Assembly: GCA_021819635.1 (NCBI GenBank)
Contig: JAKAQQ010000080.1
Coordinates: 1-5,116, forward strand
DNA length: 5,116 nucleotides
DNA from: Pseudomonadota bacterium
GTDB lineage: Bacteria > Pseudomonadota > Gammaproteobacteria > JAKAQQ01
Direction of reading: 5' to 3'
The notes beneath the pieces are model-generated. The model searched no databases and was not told the origin of the DNA. It saw only the letters and a list, made by a program, of their open reading frames with translations. The position numbers and the translations under genes are program-made. Below, one piece after another: positions 1 through 5,116 of this stretch. Position 1 is the first letter of the stretch; every line of letters begins with the position of its first letter.

Positions 1-840
1 GTCCTGGACGCGGCCGCAGTCGGCGTGGCTCGCCGCGATCGGGCTCGTCGCCCCGAGCCAGGCGCGGAAGACGGCCGCGACCCGCTGCTGGCCCTCCTGG
101 TTGCGCGCCTCGTGGATGCGCGCGTCGAAGGGCACCCGGCTGGCGGCGAGCGCCTCGACCGAGAGGGCCCCGGCGGCGATCGCGCCGTCGAGAAGACGCC
201 GCCCGCGCGCCGTGCCGCGGAGAAGGAGGGTGAGGGAAAGCTGCGTGCCGTTCAGGAGTGCGAGCGCCTCCTTGGCCTCGAGAACGAGGGGGGCGACGCC
301 GGCCGCGGCCGAGACCTCGGGCCCGCTCAGGGCGCGGCCCCGGTGCAGGGCTTCGCCTTCGCCGATGAGGGCGAGCGTGAGGTGGGCGAGGGGTGCGAGG
401 TCGCCCGAGGCGCCCACCGACCCCCGCGAGGGGATCCGGGGGTGGACGCCGGCGTTGAGGAAGGCGAGGAGGGTCTCGACCACCGCCGGACGCACGCCCG
501 AGAGCCCGCGGGCGAGGGCGTGGGCCTTGAGGATCATGAGGAGACGGACGTCCTCCTCGGCGAGGGGTTCCCCCGTGCCCACCGCGTGGCTCCGCGCGAG
601 GTTGTACTGGAGGCGGCGCACGTCCTCGGGGGGGATGCGCTCGCGGGCGAGGGCGCCGAAGCCGGTGTTGATCCCGTAGTGGGCGTGCGGGCCCACGGCG
701 AGGCGGGCGACGGTGGTGGCCGAGGCCGCGAGGCGCTCCCGGGCCGTGGGCCCGAGGGCGAGCGGGCGGGCGTCGCGGGCCGCGGCGAGCACCTCCTCGG
801 GACCGAGGGGACGCGCGTCGAGGACGAGGGCGTTCTTCAT
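1..840 (-). CDS. hutH: histidine ammonia-lyase (histidase), N-terminal 280 residues, cut by the window edge
   Basis: Cytoplasmic lyase that removes ammonia from L-histidine to give urocanate, the first step of histidine catabolism. Reading leftwards from ATG at 840-838, the frame stays open to base 1. The Ala-Ser-Gly triad that cyclises into the MIO electrophile is at residues 144-146 (SVGASGDLAPLAH, 141-153). The catalytic-Tyr motif HYGINTGFG has Y55, QYNLARSHAVGTG lies at about 78-90, and LLNGTQ has N197. The last residues, CGRVQD (275-280), begin the family's RVQDxYSxRCxPQ motif. The family is about 500-510 residues, so about 45% is missing beyond the left edge. The region 245-251 reads ARNQEGQ where many relatives have a His, a minor variation. 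The ATG overlaps the hutI stop (ATGA), which implies coupled translation in a hutI-hutH operon. Aromatic ammonia-lyases share this fold, but the hut context makes histidase the clear choice. Confidence 0.96.
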   Translation of the reverse strand, partial: MKNALVLDARPLGPEEVLAAARDARPLALGPTARERLAASATTVARLAVGPHAHYGINTGFGALARERIPPEDVRRLQYNLARSHAVGTGEPLAEEDVRLLMILKAHALARGLSGVRPAVVETLLAFLNAGVHPRIPSRGSVGASGDLAPLAHLTLALIGEGEALHRGRALSGPEVSAAAGVAPLVLEAKEALALLNGTQLSLTLLLRGTARGRRLLDGAIAAGALSVEALAASRVPFDARIHEARNQEGQQRVAAVFRAWLGATSPIAASHADCGRVQD

Positions 841-2024
841 CGTTCTTCTCCTCCGACGAAAACCCGCGCGGGGCGGAGGTGCCCCCCGAGGGAGTAGACA
901 AGGGCGCGGGGATCGGCGAGATCCCAGAGTGTGAAGTCGGCGCGCGCTCCGGGGGCCAGAGTGCCCGCCGCGCCCTCGAGGCCGAGGGCGCGGGCGGCGT
1001 GCACCGTGGCGCCCAGGATCGCCTCCTCGGGGCGGAGCCCCCAGCGGCGGACGGCGAGGTGGAGGGCGAGGAGGAGGCTCGTGGTGAACGACGTTCCCGG
1101 ATTGAGATCGGTCGCGACCGCCATGGGGACCCCGGCGCGGCGGAGGGCCTCGATCGGGGGGCGCGTCTCCTGCCCCAGGAAGTAGGCCGAGACGGGGAGG
1201 AGCACGGCCACCGTGCCGGCCTCGGCGAGCGCCCGGACGTCGTCCTCGCTCGCCTCCTCGAGATGGTCGCAGGAGAGGGCGCCGAGCTTCGCCGCCCGCC
1301 CGCTCGCCCCGAGGGCGTGGAACTGCTCGCAGTGGGCGCGGAGGCCGAAACCGAGGGCGTGGGCCGCCCGGAAGAGCCGCTCCATGTCCTCGACCGAGAA
1401 GGCGAAGGGTTCGACGTAGATGTCGACGAGACGGGCCAGCCCGCGGCGCGCGACTTCGGGGAGGAGCGTGGTGAGGATCGCCTCGAGATACGCTTCCCGC
1501 GTGCTCTCCGGCGGCACCGCGTGGGCGGCGAGACAGCAGGCGACGGCGTGCACCCCCGCCCGCGCGCCGAGCGCCGGGACGAGTTCGAGAAGGCGCAATT
1601 CCTCCTCGACGCCAAGACCGTAGCCGCTCTTGACCTCGACGGTCGTCACCCCCTCGCGGGCGAGAGCGGCGAGGCGCGCGGCCGAGACGCGGAGCAGGGT
1701 CTCGTCGTCCGTCGCCCGCACCGCCCGCACGGTTGCGAAGAGACCGCCGCCCGCCCGATGCCGTCGGGCATAATCGTCCCCGTGGAGCCGCGCGAAGTAG
1801 TCCTCCGCGCGGTCTCCGGCGAAGAGGGCGTGGGTGTGACAATCGACAAAGCCCGGAAGAAGAAGCGCCCCGCGGGCGTCGACGACCCGTCGCGCGGGGC
1901 TCCCGGACGGGAGCCCGAGGGCGCTCACGCGGCCGCCGTCGACGGCGAGGGTCCCGCCCGGGTGCGGGGCGAGCCCCCCGACGAGGGGGGTGAGACGGGC
2001 GTTGATCACAAGGAGGTCGTGCAC
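837..2024 (-). CDS. hutI: imidazolonepropionase
   Basis: Cytoplasmic amidohydrolase-superfamily enzyme that hydrolyses 4-imidazolone-5-propionate to N-formimino-L-glutamate, the third step of histidine breakdown. With GTG at 2024-2022 as start the protein has 395 residues, close to the usual 400-420. The signature PGFVDCHTHALFAG is at 57-70, with metal ligands H63 and H65. AGGGLFATV is at 91-99, EVKSGYGL at 130-137, HCEQFH at 231-236, DHLE at 253-256 and ATDLNPGTS at 304-312. H231, E234, H254 and D306 have the same mutual spacing as the active-site His249, Glu252, His272 and Asp324 of the Bacillus subtilis enzyme. The frame is open far upstream, opposite hutF, but homology begins at VHDLLVINARL, and a weak GGAG lies 5 nt before the GTG. 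The TGA stop overlaps the hutH ATG. The gene has no internal defect. Confidence 0.96.
   Translation of the reverse strand: MHDLLVINARLTPLVGGLAPHPGGTLAVDGGRVSALGLPSGSPARRVVDARGALLLPGFVDCHTHALFAGDRAEDYFARLHGDDYARRHRAGGGLFATVRAVRATDDETLLRVSAARLAALAREGVTTVEVKSGYGLGVEEELRLLELVPALGARAGVHAVACCLAAHAVPPESTREAYLEAILTTLLPEVARRGLARLVDIYVEPFAFSVEDMERLFRAAHALGFGLRAHCEQFHALGASGRAAKLGALSCDHLEEASEDDVRALAEAGTVAVLLPVSAYFLGQETRPPIEALRRAGVPMAVATDLNPGTSFTTSLLLALHLAVRRWGLRPEEAILGATVHAARALGLEGAAGTLAPGARADFTLWDLADPRALVYSLGGHLRPARVFVGGEER
848..854 (-). promoter_or_regulatory. Shine-Dalgarno site of hutH inside the end of hutI
   Basis: On the minus strand this reads GGAGGAG, 7 nt before the hutH ATG. It supports that ATG as the start. 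It also encodes the Gly-Gly-Glu near the HutI C-terminus, so hutH translation is initiated from within the hutI reading frame, as expected for a coupled ATGA junction. Confidence 0.75.
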
Positions 2025-2029
2025 GGGGG

Positions 2030-2033
2030 CTCC
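2030..2033 (-). promoter_or_regulatory. weak Shine-Dalgarno site of hutI
   Basis: The minus strand reads GGAGCCCCC before GTG at 2024-2022, so a four-base GGAG with a 5-nt spacer. It is the only sensible ribosome site near the point where HutI homology begins, and it decides the GTG start. It lies in the short gap between the divergent hutI and hutF starts. Confidence 0.45.
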
Positions 2034-2039
2034 GGGGCG

Positions 2040-2044
2040 GGAGG
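2040..2044 (+). promoter_or_regulatory. candidate Shine-Dalgarno site for hutF
   Basis: GGAGG lies 10 nt before CTG 2055, within tolerable spacing, and is the best-placed ribosome site for a start that keeps the conserved HutF N-terminal strand. It supports the CTG only weakly, because such purine runs are common in this GC-rich DNA. Confidence 0.35.
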
Positions 2045-2054
2045 ATCGAGGCGT

Positions 2055-3377
2055 CTGGCCTTCCGTTACCTCCTCGCGCCCGAGGGGTTTGTGACCGACA
2101 CGGCTCTCGTCCTCGACGGGACGGGGAGGATTGTAGCCCTCGAGCCCGCGGGTCCGCCTTGGGACGGCTGGTGCGCGCTGCCGGCGATGGTCGACGGCCA
2201 CAGCCACGCCTTCCACCGTCTCCTCACGGGGCTCGGGGAGCGCGCCGCCGCGGCCGGCTCCTTCTGGTCCTGGCGTGCGCTCATGTACCGCGCGGCCGCG
2301 CGTCTCACCCCCGAGGATCTCGAAGCGGTGGCGACCGTCGCCTACGAGGCCCTCCGCGCCGGGGGCTACGCCAGCGTGGGGGAGTTCCACTACCTCCACC
2401 GCGACGCCGCGGGGGCGCTTTCGCCGGCCGCCGCCCGCGCCCTCGCGCGCGCGGCGGAACGCGTCGGTGTCCGCCTCGTCCTCATTCCGGCGCTCTACCA
2501 GCGGGGGGGGTACGGCCGCGCGGCCGAGGGGGCGCAGGAACGCTTCCTCACCCCCGAGATTGACCCCTTCCTCGACTACGCCGCCGCCCTTCCGGAGGCG
2601 GGTCGGGCGGTCGCCGTCCACTCGCTCCGCGCCGTCGACCCCGCCGTGGCCGCCGACTTCGTCGCCCGCGCCCGCGCCCGCTTCGGGGCGGACTGCCGTC
2701 TTCACATCCACGCCGCGGAACAGCACTCCGAGGTCGAGGAGGTGCGTCGCCACGAGGGCCGGGGCCCGCTCGCGGTGCTCGACGCCCTCGGTCTTCTCGA
2801 CCCGCGCACGGCCGTCGTCCACGCCACCCACGCCTCGGCGGAGGAACGCGCGCTCCTTGCCCGGCGCGGCGCCCGCCTCGTCCTCTGCCCCCAGACCGAG
2901 GCCTACCTCGGCGACGGGCTCTTTCCCCTGCGCTCGTTCCAGGAGGAGGGGGGACGCTGGGCGATCGGTTCGGACGCGAACACGCGGGCGGGGGCGCTCG
3001 ACGAGCTCCGCCTCCTCGAGTACGAAGCGCGTCTCGTCGACGGGAAGCGGGTGCGCCTCGACCCGGGGCCGGGTCTGGCCCGTGCGCTCTGGACGCGAGG
3101 GGCCCGCGAGGGCGCCCACGTCCTCGCTCTCCCCGCGGGCGAGATCCGTCCGGGGTGTTTCGCCGATCTTCTGGTCCTCGACCCCTCCGAAACCCCCTGG
3201 TCGGCCGCCGACCCCGACGTCTTCCTCGACGCCTGCCTCCTCGGGGATCCCGGCGAGGCCCTGGCCTCGCTCTACGTCGCCGGAGAGAGGCGCCCCCCTC
3301 TTGCCGCCCGTGACCCGGTCGGCTGGAACGCCGCCCTCGCCCGTTTCCGCCGCCTTCAGGAGGAACTTGCCTCGTGA
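2055..3377 (+). CDS. hutF: formimidoylglutamate deiminase (N-formimino-L-glutamate iminohydrolase)
   Basis: Zinc-dependent amidohydrolase that converts N-formimino-L-glutamate to N-formyl-L-glutamate plus ammonia, the fourth step of the five-step histidine pathway. From CTG 2055 it has 440 residues, against roughly 450 in the family. The barrel's first metal motif is GHSHAFHR (48-55, H49 and H51), followed by FWSWR (70-74), LHIHAAEQ (216-223, H219), VVHATHAS (254-261, H256 and H259) and GSDANT (305-310, D307). The N-terminal strand LAFRYLLAPEGF resembles the FARxALLPxGW opening of characterised HutF proteins, so the start must lie at or before 2055. No ATG exists before residue 45. Candidates are CTG 2055 (GGAGG at 2040-2044, 10-nt spacer), GTG 2019 (overlaps the hutI start) and GTG 2091 (loses the conserved strand). 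Function is secure, but the exact start is not. The stop overlaps hutG (GTGA). Confidence 0.93.
   Translation: MAFRYLLAPEGFVTDTALVLDGTGRIVALEPAGPPWDGWCALPAMVDGHSHAFHRLLTGLGERAAAAGSFWSWRALMYRAAARLTPEDLEAVATVAYEALRAGGYASVGEFHYLHRDAAGALSPAAARALARAAERVGVRLVLIPALYQRGGYGRAAEGAQERFLTPEIDPFLDYAAALPEAGRAVAVHSLRAVDPAVAADFVARARARFGADCRLHIHAAEQHSEVEEVRRHEGRGPLAVLDALGLLDPRTAVVHATHASAEERALLARRGARLVLCPQTEAYLGDGLFPLRSFQEEGGRWAIGSDANTRAGALDELRLLEYEARLVDGKRVRLDPGPGLARALWTRGAREGAHVLALPAGEIRPGCFADLLVLDPSETPWSAADPDVFLDACLLGDPGEALASLYVAGERRPPLAARDPVGWNAALARFRRLQEELAS
3358..3363 (+). promoter_or_regulatory. Shine-Dalgarno site of hutG inside the end of hutF
   Basis: AGGAGG lies 10 nt before the hutG GTG at 3374, within the last codons of hutF. 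The spacing is a little long but acceptable. Together with the GTGA overlap it supports the GTG start of hutG and translational coupling of the pair. Confidence 0.6.
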
Positions 3378-4222
3378 CGGACATCGCGCCCTCCGCGTCG
3401 GAGGTTTTCTCCTTCACCCCCGCGCGGCCGCCGGCCCGCGCGGTCGTCGCGAGCATCCCGCACGCCGGGACGGGGGTCCCCGACGCCCTCCGCCGTGCCT
3501 TCCGCAACGCGGCCCAGGCCCGGCTCCCGATGACCGACTGGCATCTCGGACGCCTCTACGACTTTCTCCCCGCCCTCGGCGTGGGCGTCCTTGAGGCGCG
3601 CATGAGCCGCTACGTCGCCGACCTCAACCGCGATCCCGAGAGCCGCCCCCTCTACCCCGGGCGTTTCGAGACGGGGCTCGTTCCGGTCACCGATTTCGCC
3701 GGTGAAGCGATCTGGGCCACGCCCCCCGACGCGGCCGAGCTCGCCCGCCGCCGGCGCGAAGTCTTCGATCCGTACCACGCCCGTCTCCTCGCCGCCCTCG
3801 AGGAGGCGCGGGCGGCCGCGGGCCACGTCCTCCTCCTCGATCTCCACAGCGTCGCCTCCGCCGCGAACCGCATCGCCCCCGCGCTCGTCGAGGAGATCTT
3901 CCTGGGCGACCGCGACGGGGCGACCGCCCCCGCCGCCGTCCCCGAGACCTTTGTCCGGGCCTACGCGGGGCGAGGGCTCACCGTCGCCCGCAACCGGCCG
4001 TACAAAGGGGGGTACATCACCGCCCACTACGGGACGCTCCCCGGGGTCTCGGCGCTCCAGATCGAGATGGCGGAACGTGTCTACATGGACGAGGACCGTC
4101 CCGAGGACCCCGACGAGGAGAGGCTCGAGCGGGCCCGCGCGCTCCTCCGGGAGGTCTTCGAGGAGTGCCTCGAGCGGCTCGCCCCGCGCGGGCGACCGCT
4201 TGCGCCGGAAGCCCGCCGTTAG
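3374..4222 (+). CDS. hutG: N-formylglutamate amidohydrolase (N-formylglutamate deformylase)
   Basis: Hydrolyses N-formyl-L-glutamate to L-glutamate and formate, the last step of the five-step histidine pathway, in the cytoplasm. The 282 residues compare with about 265-270 for typical members. Family signatures in order are SIPHAGTGVP (27-36), TDWHLGRLYDF (54-64), SRYVADLNRDP (78-88), LYPGRFETGLVP (93-104), LLLDLHSV (153-160), GDRDG (178-182), PYKGGYITAHYG (209-220) and ALQIEM (227-232). The conserved H30, D55, H57 and H158 are likely metal or catalytic residues by family analogy. It is unlike the arginase-like formiminoglutamase that is also called HutG elsewhere. The GTG start overlaps the hutF TGA by four bases. 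The stop TAG at 4220-4222 lies 16 bp from the end of the converging transposase relic, and the basic tail after residue 270 may have been altered by that insertion. Confidence 0.95.
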   Translation: MTDIAPSASEVFSFTPARPPARAVVASIPHAGTGVPDALRRAFRNAAQARLPMTDWHLGRLYDFLPALGVGVLEARMSRYVADLNRDPESRPLYPGRFETGLVPVTDFAGEAIWATPPDAAELARRRREVFDPYHARLLAALEEARAAAGHVLLLDLHSVASAANRIAPALVEEIFLGDRDGATAPAAVPETFVRAYAGRGLTVARNRPYKGGYITAHYGTLPGVSALQIEMAERVYMDEDRPEDPDEERLERARALLREVFEECLERLAPRGRPLAPEARR

Positions 4223-4238
4223 TACAACGACATGTTAG
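4223..4238. other. 16-bp gap between hutG and the transposase relic
   Basis: Two convergent genes end here: hutG with TAG at 4220-4222, the transposase with TAA at 4241-4239. The sequence is AT-richer than either hut operon. GTTAG occurs at 4218-4222 and again at 4234-4238. There is no GC stem followed by a T run, so no intrinsic terminator for hutFG is visible. It probably contains the end of the insertion sequence. Confidence 0.5.
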
Positions 4239-5116
4239 TTACAAAACATAGTGCCGACGCAGCTTCCGGTCGGCGTCTTTGCGCGTAAACGTCCGTTCGA
4301 TGCCGCATCGGGCGGCGTTGCGACGTTTTCGTCAAGCGGCGACCTCGTTGGTGATGGTGATCGAGTCGGCGGCACAGCGCGCCAGACACTGGCGCTCGAG
4401 GATGCCGATCTCGATCTCGGCCATGTTCCGCCAACTTGCATGCACCGGGGTGTAGTGAAACTGGATCCGGCGCAGGATCCGGGCCGCGGCTTCCGCACCC
4501 AGAACCTCCACGAAGCTGCGGCGCAGGTGGGTATTGAGGTTGTCGAGCACCGGGTGCACCGGACGCACTTCGGAGTACCCGCGGCGCAGCATCCGGCAAA
4601 CGAAGCGGACGAACTCCTTCTTGGTGCGCCGCTTGGTCACCTGCGCATGGCGCCTCCCACCGCGCGGCTCGACGGCGACGAAGATGTTGCACGTGCCCAC
4701 GCGCCCGTACTCGTAGTCCTGCCGCAGCGGCACGCCGGGCTTGGCCGGCAAGGGGTCGCGGATCGCGCGCAGTCACTGCTTGCTCTTCTCGTCCATGCAG
4801 ATCACCGGCTCGTTCGGGTCGTACGGCCGGGCGTAGAGCCAGAGCAGATCGCAGATGCGCCGACGGTACTCCTCGGTCAGCTCGCCAAGGCACCACATCA
4901 CCCTCCGTCAGGGTTTGAGGAGGTTTTTTTTAGTGCCCGGCGGATCGTCTCCCGGCTGATCGTCTTCATCTTGGGGTGGCGCCGTGCCGCCTCAGTCAGC
5001 AGCGCGATCGTCCAGCGCTGCGCCCCGGGGGGTGGCGCCGAGGAGGCCAGGGCGATGATCTGCGCCTCGGCATCCGCCTCGTACCGCCGGGGCTTCCCAG
5101 GGCGCGCCTCAGATCG
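4239..5116 (-). pseudogene. IS630-family DDE transposase, frameshifted, with three in-frame TGA codons and 5' end missing
   Basis: Would catalyse cut-and-paste movement of the element through a DDE active site. The N-terminal winged-helix DNA-binding part lies at 5116-4932 (GKPRRY near its start, TISRETIRRALKK at its end). Homology then continues one frame back at the A8 run (4931-4924), with KKNLLKP, MWCLGEL and PYDPNEPVICMDEKSKQ (D1). After that come DYEYGRVGTCNIFVAVEP, VLDNLNTH (D2), FHYTPVHASW and NMAEIEIGILERQCLA (catalytic E). The tail after 4332, with FTRKDADRKLRRHYVL before TAA 4241-4239, is the normal C-terminus of this group. In-frame TGA codons stand at 4910-4908, 4775-4773 and 4334-4332. 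The longest intact piece, 139 residues from TTG 4751, contains D2 and E but not D1. All three catalytic acids survive, so decay looks recent, but no active protein is expected. The long open frame 4896-4219 in another register is a shadow. Confidence 0.85.
4924..4931 (-). other. A8 run with a -1 slippery heptamer at the transposase frame change
   Basis: On the minus strand the upstream transposase frame reads CTA-AAA-AAA-ACC, so the run contains A_AAA_AAA in the register of a canonical -1 slippery site. The downstream transposase homology starts exactly one frame back (AAC-CTC-CTC-AAA-CCC). A 5-bp stem can be drawn between CCTCC (4923-4919) and GGAGG (4906-4902), but it starts directly at the run. 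Loss of one A from an A9 run would produce the same picture. Confidence 0.5.

Larger units (their letters stand above)
2019..2054. other. hutI/hutF divergent start junction
   Basis: This is the only non-coding or doubtful DNA between the two divergent gene pairs. The hutI GTG is at 2024-2022 on the minus strand. A hutF-frame GTG at 2019-2021 lies beside it in the palindrome GTGCAC, so the two candidate starts face each other. If hutF starts at CTG 2055, 30 bp separate the genes. The stretch is GC-rich (CGGGGGCTCCGGGGCGGGAG-like), and I see no AT-rich -10 box, no inverted-repeat operator and no palindrome resembling a HutC site. AAGGAGGT at 2010-2017 looks like a perfect plus-strand ribosome site, but it lies only about 2 nt before GTG 2019 and encodes hutI residues on the other strand. 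Confidence 0.6.
4221..5116 (-). mobile_element. IS630-family insertion sequence, degenerate, running off the right edge
   Basis: From just after the hutG stop to the end of the window the base composition becomes less GC-rich, and the minus strand encodes one IS630-type transposase. IS630 elements insert at TA dinucleotides and duplicate them. A TA lies within the hutG stop codon at 4220-4221, so the left boundary is placed there by inference. The terminal inverted repeats cannot be compared because the other end is outside the window. No passenger genes are seen. Confidence 0.8.

Noticed and set aside
25..897. Plus-strand 290-codon open frame opposite hutH
   Set aside because: Low-complexity Glu/Gly/Arg translation opposite a clear histidase. 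It is a codon-bias shadow.
2010..2017. AAGGAGGT as the ribosome site of hutF
   Set aside because: Only about 2 nt from GTG 2019 and nearly 40 nt from CTG 2055. It is the complement of hutI codons and probably coincidental.
879..2054. Plus-strand open frame running into hutF from the start of hutI
   Set aside because: It is antisense to hutI, has no recognisable motif, and consists of Glu/Gly/Arg-rich shadow translation. HutF homology begins only near 2055.
2503..2510. G8 run inside hutF as a phase-variation tract
   Set aside because: It encodes Arg-Gly-Gly in frame with intact homology on both sides, and such runs are expected at this GC content. There is no sign of a switchable frame.
837..3119. 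Very long minus-strand open frame (760 codons) extending hutI backwards across hutF
   Set aside because: Only the part from 2024 downwards matches imidazolonepropionase. The rest is the complement of hutF and stays open because GC-rich third positions suppress stop codons.
2548..3507. Minus-strand 319-codon Arg/Gly-rich frame opposite hutF and hutG
   Set aside because: Almost entirely Arg, Gly and Pro, with no family motif, and it crosses the junction of two well-supported genes. It is a shadow.
4219..4896. Minus-strand 225-codon frame over the transposase
   Set aside because: All conserved IS630 motifs fall in a different register, and this frame shows none of them.
4332..4910. UGA recoded as tryptophan in this organism
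   Set aside because: hutI and hutF both end with TGA at tight gene overlaps, and the hut genes contain no internal TGA while using TGG for tryptophan. Only the transposase relic contains such codons.

Overview
The window comes from a very GC-rich bacterium. The four metabolic genes use G or C at nearly every third codon position. It carries most of a histidine-utilisation (hut) locus, bounded on the right by a decayed insertion sequence of the IS630 family. The taxon cannot be fixed from the sequence. High GC combined with the HutF/HutG branch would suit Pseudomonadota, Acidobacteriota, Myxococcota or Actinomycetota.

Layout. Bases 1-840 (minus) hold the N-terminal 280 codons of hutH (histidine ammonia-lyase), cut by the left edge. 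Bases 837-2024 (minus) hold complete hutI (imidazolonepropionase), which overlaps hutH by an ATGA. Reading rightwards from about 2055, hutF (formimidoylglutamate deiminase, 2055-3377) and hutG (N-formylglutamate amidohydrolase, 3374-4222) are joined by a GTGA overlap. The locus is therefore two translationally coupled pairs, hutI-hutH and hutF-hutG, transcribed divergently from a junction of at most about 30 bp. Bases 4239-5116 (minus) hold an IS630-type DDE transposase. It has a -1 frame change at an A8 run and three in-frame TGA codons, and it runs off the right edge.

How the genes work together. HutH turns histidine into urocanate plus ammonia. Urocanase (HutU, not in the window, perhaps left of hutH) makes imidazolonepropionate, and HutI opens that ring to N-formimino-L-glutamate. 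HutF deiminates this to N-formyl-L-glutamate plus ammonia, and HutG releases formate and glutamate. This is the five-step route, not the single-step formiminoglutamase route. No hut regulator or transporter is in the window, and I found no convincing promoter, operator or terminator.

Points of interest are the absence of promoter space at the hutI/hutF junction, the non-ATG start that hutF must use, and the transposase relic. The relic has a perfect A_AAA_AAA slippery heptamer exactly where the frame changes, and at least two of its three TGA codons stand where the family has tryptophan. I see no previously undescribed system.
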